A program made the position numbers and the translations under genes. Below, piece by piece: positions 42,601 to 46,142 of a stretch of 46,142 bases of DNA. Within the stretch, counting starts at the first letter, position 1. Each line of letters begins with the position of its first letter. The notes under the pieces are model-generated. The model made no database searches. It saw nothing but the letters and a program-made list of their open reading frames with translations, and had not been told where the DNA came from. Source of the DNA: Collinsella aerofaciens (lineage in GTDB: Bacteria; Actinomycetota; Coriobacteriia; Coriobacteriales; Coriobacteriaceae); assembly GCF_015670795.1 (NCBI RefSeq), contig NZ_JADPCJ010000003.1, positions 1 to 46,142 of the forward strand, read 5' to 3'.

Positions 42601-44114
42601 TACAGCTCGCCCCCCTTCCCGGCAAAATCGGGCGCGACGGAAAGCGCGGGCGCACCCGTAGCGGCATCGGCAAAGCCGCGCTCCAGGGCGCGGGCAAACG
42701 TGAGCAGCTGACGGTCCTTAAACGCCGGACCCACCAGCTGGGCAGAAACGGGCAGATGAGTGTCCTCGCCCAGGCCCAGCGGCACCGAGATACCACCGTT
42801 GCCGCAAATGTTGAGCGAAATGGTGTACAGGTCGGAGAGGTACATCTGCGTGGGGTCGCTGATCTCGCCAAACTTAAAGGCCGTGCGCGGCGAGGCGGGC
42901 ATGAGGATGGTGTCCACCTTGGCATACGCGGCGTCGTAGTCCTGCGTGATAAGCGTGCGGGCCTTTTGCGCAGCGTAGTAGTACTTGTCGTACACGCCCG
43001 AGCTCAGCAGGTAGGCGCCGAGCATCTGACGGCGCTTGGCCTCGGCGCCAAAGCCGTGGGCGCGCGAGAGCGAGCTCTGGTCGGACAGGTTGGCGCAGCC
43101 CTCCTCCTGATAGCCGTAGCGAATGCCGTCGAAGCGGGCCAGGTTGGAGAACGCCTCGGCCGGGCCGATGACGTAGTAGGCGGCGATGGCGGCGTCCAGG
43201 TGCGGCAGGTCGACCTCGACCAGCTCGGCGCCCTGGTTCTGCAGCTCCTGGGCGGCGCGCTGAACAGCGGCCTTGACCTCGGGCGTCAGGCCCTCGGCCT
43301 CCATAAACGCGGGGATGATGCCCACGCGCTTGCCCTCGATGCTGTCGTTGAGATGCTCAGTAAAGTCGACGGCGCAATCCTGGCTGGTGCAGTCGTACGG
43401 ATCGTGGCCCGCGCCGGTAAGCGCGTTCATGGCCAGCGCGACATCCTCGACCGTGCGGCCAAATGGCCCCACCTGGTCGAGCGACGAGCCAAAGGCGACC
43501 ACGCCGTAACGGCTCACGGCGCCATACGTGGGCTTAAAGCCCACCACGCCGCACAGCGACGCCGGCTGGCGAATGGAGCCGCCGGTATCCGAGCCCAGCG
43601 AGAGCGCGACCTCGCCCGCAGCGACGGCGGCAGCGGAGCCGCCCGAGGAGCCGCCGGGCACGCGCTCGGTATCCCAGGGGTTGTTGGTGCGGTGGAACGC
43701 CGAGCTCTCGGTGGAGCTGCCAAAGGCAAACTCGTCCATGTTGGCCTTGCCCATGGGCAGGCAGCCGGCATCGAGCATGCGCTGGACGCAGGTGGCGGTG
43801 TAGACGCTCTGGTAGTTCTCGAGCATGCGGGAAGCGCAGGTGGTGCGCGTGCCCACGAGGTTCATGTTGTCCTTGATGGCCAGCGGCACGCCCGCGAGCG
43901 GGGGCAGCGGCTTGCCTGCGGCACGGTCGGCATCCACGCGCGCAGCGGCCTCGAGCGCAAGCTCGGGCGCCACCTGCAGGAATGCCTGGACCCCGCCCTC
44001 GCGCGCCTCGATGGCGTCAAGGGAGGCCTGGGCCACCTCGGTAGCGGTAAAGTCGCCGGCGGCAACACCCGCGGCAATCTGGGCGGCGGTAAGGGAATCG
44101 AAGCTTAGCGCCAT
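42600..44114 (-). CDS. gatA: Asp-tRNA(Asn)/Glu-tRNA(Gln) amidotransferase subunit A
   Basis: 504 residues of the amidase-signature family. The catalytic Lys is in LAIKDNM and the Ser-cisSer-Ser set in VPGGSSGGSAAAVAAGEVALSLGSDTGGSIRQPAS. It hydrolyses glutamine to supply ammonia to GatB. It overlaps gatC by one base upstream and gatB downstream. Normal length, all motifs intact. Confidence 0.97.
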   Translation of the reverse strand: MALSFDSLTAAQIAAGVAAGDFTATEVAQASLDAIEAREGGVQAFLQVAPELALEAAARVDADRAAGKPLPPLAGVPLAIKDNMNLVGTRTTCASRMLENYQSVYTATCVQRMLDAGCLPMGKANMDEFAFGSSTESSAFHRTNNPWDTERVPGGSSGGSAAAVAAGEVALSLGSDTGGSIRQPASLCGVVGFKPTYGAVSRYGVVAFGSSLDQVGPFGRTVEDVALAMNALTGAGHDPYDCTSQDCAVDFTEHLNDSIEGKRVGIIPAFMEAEGLTPEVKAAVQRAAQELQNQGAELVEVDLPHLDAAIAAYYVIGPAEAFSNLARFDGIRYGYQEEGCANLSDQSSLSRAHGFGAEAKRRQMLGAYLLSSGVYDKYYYAAQKARTLITQDYDAAYAKVDTILMPASPRTAFKFGEISDPTQMYLSDLYTISLNICGNGGISVPLGLGEDTHLPVSAQLVGPAFKDRQLLTFARALERGFADAATGAPALSVAPDFAGKGGEL

Positions 44115-44425
44115 TACTCGCTCTCCCCCTCTCCCAAAATGGACGGCACGCGGAAGTAACGCTCGCGCGCGCTGCCGGCGTTTTCGAGCGCGACGCCGAG
44201 CGGCAGGTCGCGCTCGGGCTCGCGCAGGTCGTCGCCCATCACGTTGGACAGGCTTCCGATAGGATGGAACGTGGGCTCCACGTCGGGTAAGTCATATTGC
44301 AAGACGGGCTCGAGCATCTGGACGGCGTCGTTCATGTAGGACGTCATCTGGGTGAGCTCGTCATCGGTCAGTGCGATCTTTGCGTACTCGGCGATGCCGC
44401 GCACGTCTTTCTCGCTGAGTGCCAT
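44114..44425 (-). CDS. gatC: Asp-tRNA(Asn)/Glu-tRNA(Gln) amidotransferase subunit C
   Basis: 103 residues from the ATG behind AAGGGAGCG. The small GatC subunit clamps GatA to GatB. Typical features are the helical start (VRGIAEYAKIALTDDELTQM) and the DLPDVEPTFHPIG..NVMGDDLREPE segment. First gene of the gatCAB operon. Confidence 0.95.
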   Translation of the reverse strand: MALSEKDVRGIAEYAKIALTDDELTQMTSYMNDAVQMLEPVLQYDLPDVEPTFHPIGSLSNVMGDDLREPERDLPLGVALENAGSARERYFRVPSILGEGESE

Positions 44426-44554
44426 AGGCGCTCCCTTCCGCATAACAGTTAAACCGCTCTAGTATACAAGGCAACGCCAGCTTGGAGCAGGCGCTTTACC
44501 TAAATGCAGCGAAAACGTAACGAGGGCGGCGGTTGGCAGGCGACAGGCCGGCGG

Positions 44555-44630
44555 TTCTGCAGCGAAACCGCACCGTCCGTAGCGAAAACCGTCCTGTCCA
44601 CAACGAAAACCGTCCCGCCCACAACGAAGA
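44555..44630. repeat. degenerate 21-bp tandem repeats
   Basis: About three and a half units of roughly AGCGAAAACCGTCCYGYCCAC run from 44558 into the adjacent hairpin, whose left arm starts within the last partial unit. Confidence 0.75.
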
Positions 44631-44689
44631 CCATCACAACATTCGACGTTTATCGTCAAAATCGAGATTTTCATCGAATGTTGTGATGG
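44631..44689. repeat. 59-nt hairpin with perfect 16-bp arms
   Basis: CCATCACAACATTCGA (44631-44646) pairs exactly with TCGAATGTTGTGATGG (44674-44689). The loop holds a smaller AAAATC-GA-GATTTT dyad. No T-run on either strand. Confidence 0.88.
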
Positions 44690-44703
44690 TTTGAAAGCCC
44701 CGA

Positions 44704-44736
44704 CCGCCACAAAGGTGCCTGTCCCCTTTGTGGTGG
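44704..44736 (-). repeat. REP-like hairpin, copy 3 of 3
   Basis: CCGCCACAAAGG (44704-44715) pairs with CCTTTGTGGTGG (44725-44736). The minus-strand core CAAAGGGG-ACAGGCAC-CTTTG is identical to the core at 11767. It lies 15 nt past the sortase stop codon. Confidence 0.8.
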
Positions 44737-44750
44737 TTCTGAACGATGTC

Positions 44751-45689
44751 TTATGCCGAGGCCTTGGCCTTGCGGCGCTTGCGGACCGCGTGGATCACGA
44801 TGTCCAGCAGCAACAGCACAATGGCCACGACCACGATGAGCACGGCAAACTCGCGCTTGCCCCAGTGGCGGTCGGCCAGCGACTTTTGCTTGTCGACGTC
44901 CTTCTTGTTGTACTTGGTGCGCACGCAGTGCACCAGCAGGCGATGGTCGTTCACGCCGTAGGGCGTGCAGGTGACGAGCGTCACCCTGTCGGCGCCGGGC
45001 TCGATGGTCAGCGACTCCATCTCCTCGGGCAGCACGACCTCGGAGTCCACCATCTTGTAGGCGAGCGTCTTGCTCATGGTGTGCAGCAGCACCAGGTCGC
45101 CGGGCTCCAGCGAATGGATGTCGTCGAACATGCTCAGGTTGCGCATGCCCGAGTGCGCGGTGAGCACGCAATGCGTCGAGGCGCCGCCCACCGGCAGGCT
45201 CGTGCCCTCCAGGTGGCCGACGCCCGCCATGAGGACCTCCTCGCTCGTGCCGTGGTAGATAGGCATGCTCACGTCGATGGAGGGGATTTCGACCCAGCTC
45301 ATCATGGGGTCGCGGTCAAAGATGAGCTGCTGAGCGTAGGGCTCGATCTGGTCGGCGGGAAGCTCGGTGGCCTCGCCGGAAAGTTGCTCATTATAGGAGC
45401 GCGCCTGCAGCAGAATGCGCTCGCGCTCCTCTTCGGAGAGCGCATCCACGGTGCTGGACACCGTGCTGATCTGGTTGAACACGCCCGAGGCCTCGAGCCG
45501 ATCCAAGATCCACGGCCAGGTCATAAGGCCCACGCCAATAAGGATGATGACGATGGTGATGAGCCGGTCGGCCCAGCGCGGCAACCGCTTGCGACGACGC
45601 TTGGGTTTTGGTTGAGGTTTGGGCTGAGGGCTTGAGCCACCGTTTGTCGCGGCGTTATTGCTCTTCATATGTTTGGCGCCCTGCACCAT
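44751..45689 (-). CDS. class C sortase
   Basis: 312 residues from the ATG behind GAGGAG. Topology is that of a pilin-polymerising class C sortase: a basic cytoplasmic start, a membrane helix at about 42-62, the catalytic domain, and a second C-terminal helix (about 283-305) with a KRRKAK tail. Catalytic residues are His179 (LTAHSGM), Cys241 (TLVTCTPYG) and Arg250 (DHRLLVH). An FDRDPMMSWVEIP segment may be the active-site lid. No pilin or LPXTG protein is in view; they may lie right of the window. Last gene before REP copy 3. Confidence 0.92.
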   Translation of the reverse strand: MVQGAKHMKSNNAATNGGSSPQPKPQPKPKRRRKRLPRWADRLITIVIILIGVGLMTWPWILDRLEASGVFNQISTVSSTVDALSEEERERILLQARSYNEQLSGEATELPADQIEPYAQQLIFDRDPMMSWVEIPSIDVSMPIYHGTSEEVLMAGVGHLEGTSLPVGGASTHCVLTAHSGMRNLSMFDDIHSLEPGDLVLLHTMSKTLAYKMVDSEVVLPEEMESLTIEPGADRVTLVTCTPYGVNDHRLLVHCVRTKYNKKDVDKQKSLADRHWGKREFAVLIVVVAIVLLLLDIVIHAVRKRRKAKASA

Positions 45690-45820
45690 CGCCGGTCACT
45701 CCTCTACAACTCAAGTTGTCTAAACAAATAATAGCTGATTAGCGAGCTTCCACGCCGGACAACGCAGCCTAGCAGCATTGCGCAGTGCGAGTATGGGCCC
45801 GCATTTGAGTTTTCAAAATG

Positions 45821-45846
45821 TCCCGAATCGGCTGAGCGATTCGGGA
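45821..45846. repeat. perfect 10-bp dyad upstream of a possible RNA gene
   Basis: TCCCGAATCG-gctgag-CGATTCGGGA ends at the base before a TACAAT -10-like sequence (45847-45852). It could be an operator or a terminator for something upstream. Confidence 0.6.
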
Positions 45847-45857
45847 TACAATGTCAA

Positions 45858-45956
45858 TAGAAAACGACGCACCCCGCGTAAGTGTACGAGAGCGCGGGCG
45901 GCCTAGTTTTCAGCTTTTGTTAAATGCCCGGGATCCGACCCCCGGGCATTCTTATT
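45858..45956 (+). ncRNA. possible structured antitoxin-type RNA
   Basis: Downstream of the TACAAT element (the -35 is poor) lies GAAAAC...CCCGCG-(14 nt)-CGCGGG...GTTTTC (45860-45911), a layered hairpin. It is followed by a terminator (45924-45949) and CTTATTT. The transcript would be about 100 nt and convergent with the 49-codon gene, overlapping its 3' end at the terminator. Transcription is inferred. Confidence 0.4.
45924..45949. terminator. shared two-way terminator
   Basis: ATGCCCGGG pairs with CCCGGGCAT around an 8-nt loop. It is placed 3 nt after the stop of the minus-strand peptide gene, with T-rich sequence on both sides. Confidence 0.7.
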
Positions 45957-46101
45957 TGCGCTTTCGACGCAAATGCCGTCCACCGTCCGCACCGCGCGTG
46001 CGCCTACGGACCTTAAACCGAACTTCATACGAGTCAAGAAACGCGATGACGAACGTGCCCACCGTCGCGAGGGCGGCGAGCGCGTTAAGGAATTTCAGCA
46101 T
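45952..46101 (-). CDS. 49-residue membrane peptide, possible type I toxin
   Basis: ATG at 46101 has a perfectly spaced GGAGGT. The peptide starts MLKFLNALAALATVGTFVIAFLDSYEV, with one membrane segment at about 4-22, then a strongly basic tail (VRRRTRG..RHLRRKRK). The GTFVIAFL core resembles small holin-like and Fst/TxpA-type toxins of Gram-positives. It stops 3 nt before a two-way terminator and faces a possible RNA. It is too short for automatic callers. It could also be an ordinary small membrane protein. Confidence 0.6.
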   Translation of the reverse strand: MLKFLNALAALATVGTFVIAFLDSYEVRFKVRRRTRGADGGRHLRRKRK

Positions 46102-46142
46102 TTGGGGACCTCCGATCGAGTCGTCGGCCGCCCGCGCACGGG

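Larger units (their letters stand above)
44426..44750. other. repeat-rich intergenic region upstream of gatC
   Basis: It holds degenerate 21-bp tandem repeats (about 44555-44630), a 59-nt hairpin (44631-44689) and the third REP-like hairpin. No gene is credible. Confidence 0.7.

Noticed and set aside
44555..44630. Possible CRISPR array
   Set aside because: Units are contiguous, degenerate and lack spacers; no cas genes in the window.
44459..44710. 83-residue minus-strand frame with GRDGFRC repeats
   Set aside because: The periodicity comes from 21-bp tandem DNA repeats; no ribosome-binding site, and it runs through a hairpin.

Overview
The window reads as a chromosomal segment of a high-GC, Gram-positive, anaerobic gut actinobacterium. 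It is most like a member of the Coriobacteriia such as Collinsella; this is inferred from gene content and style, not from a database match. Supporting signs are strong GC bias at third codon positions, type III glutamine synthetase, MurT/GatD peptidoglycan amidation, a class C sortase, fermentative iron-type alcohol and glycerol dehydrogenases, poly-ferredoxin proteins, GatCAB and a split cobalamin methionine synthase. No phage, plasmid, CRISPR array, rRNA or intact insertion sequence was seen.

Layout. 1-2450: a 36-bp perfect palindrome, then a zinc alcohol dehydrogenase and a GntR/UTRA regulator, with probable GntR operators built into the dehydrogenase promoter. 2486-6914 (minus): a four-cluster ferredoxin protein, a glycerol dehydrogenase remnant with an internal deletion, intact glycerol dehydrogenase and an iron alcohol dehydrogenase. 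7415-11757 (plus): two diverged tandem helical-repeat paralogues of unknown function and a natural MurT-GatD fusion. 11858-12540: tRNA-Glu, a duplication of its 3' end plus terminator, and a 233-bp MITE-like element. 12569-14656 (minus): glutamine synthetase III. 15083-19311 (plus): metF, a separate methionine synthase activation-domain gene and a truncated-form metH, tightly coupled. 19420-22455 (plus): a UPF0210/PFL-like protein, a compositionally odd methyltransferase and yhbY. 22525-25524 (minus): a 999-residue MalT-like ATPase joined to a SARP-type DNA-binding/BTAD C-terminus.

25973-30916 (minus): amino-sugar and PTS genes (nagB, crr, glmM), rpsI and rplM behind a canonical promoter and a possible L13 leader, and a patatin lipase. 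31409-31772 (minus): tmRNA, with inverted T-arm-like duplications beyond its terminator. 32009-33349: a small helical protein and a PIN toxin / DinJ-like antitoxin pair with repeated GCTAGC operators. 33511-35850 (minus): a P1B-type ATPase that lacks the usual membrane Cys-Pro motif, preceded by a small PacL-like membrane protein. 35996-40699: two half-size ABC exporter-fold transporters and a divergent AraC regulator, an arrangement like YbtPQ/YbtA. 40924-44425 (minus): gatCAB. 44751-45689 (minus): class C sortase. At the right edge, 45858-46142, a 49-residue single-membrane-segment peptide gene faces a structured possible RNA across a shared two-way terminator, which resembles a type I toxin-antitoxin locus.

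The most unusual non-coding content is several families of dispersed palindromes: two about 140-nt nested hairpins with different outer arms but matching apices, three REP-like CAAAGGGG...CTTTG hairpins next to gene ends, and inverted T-arm copies placed about 57 nt beyond the 3' ends of both tRNA-Glu and tmRNA.
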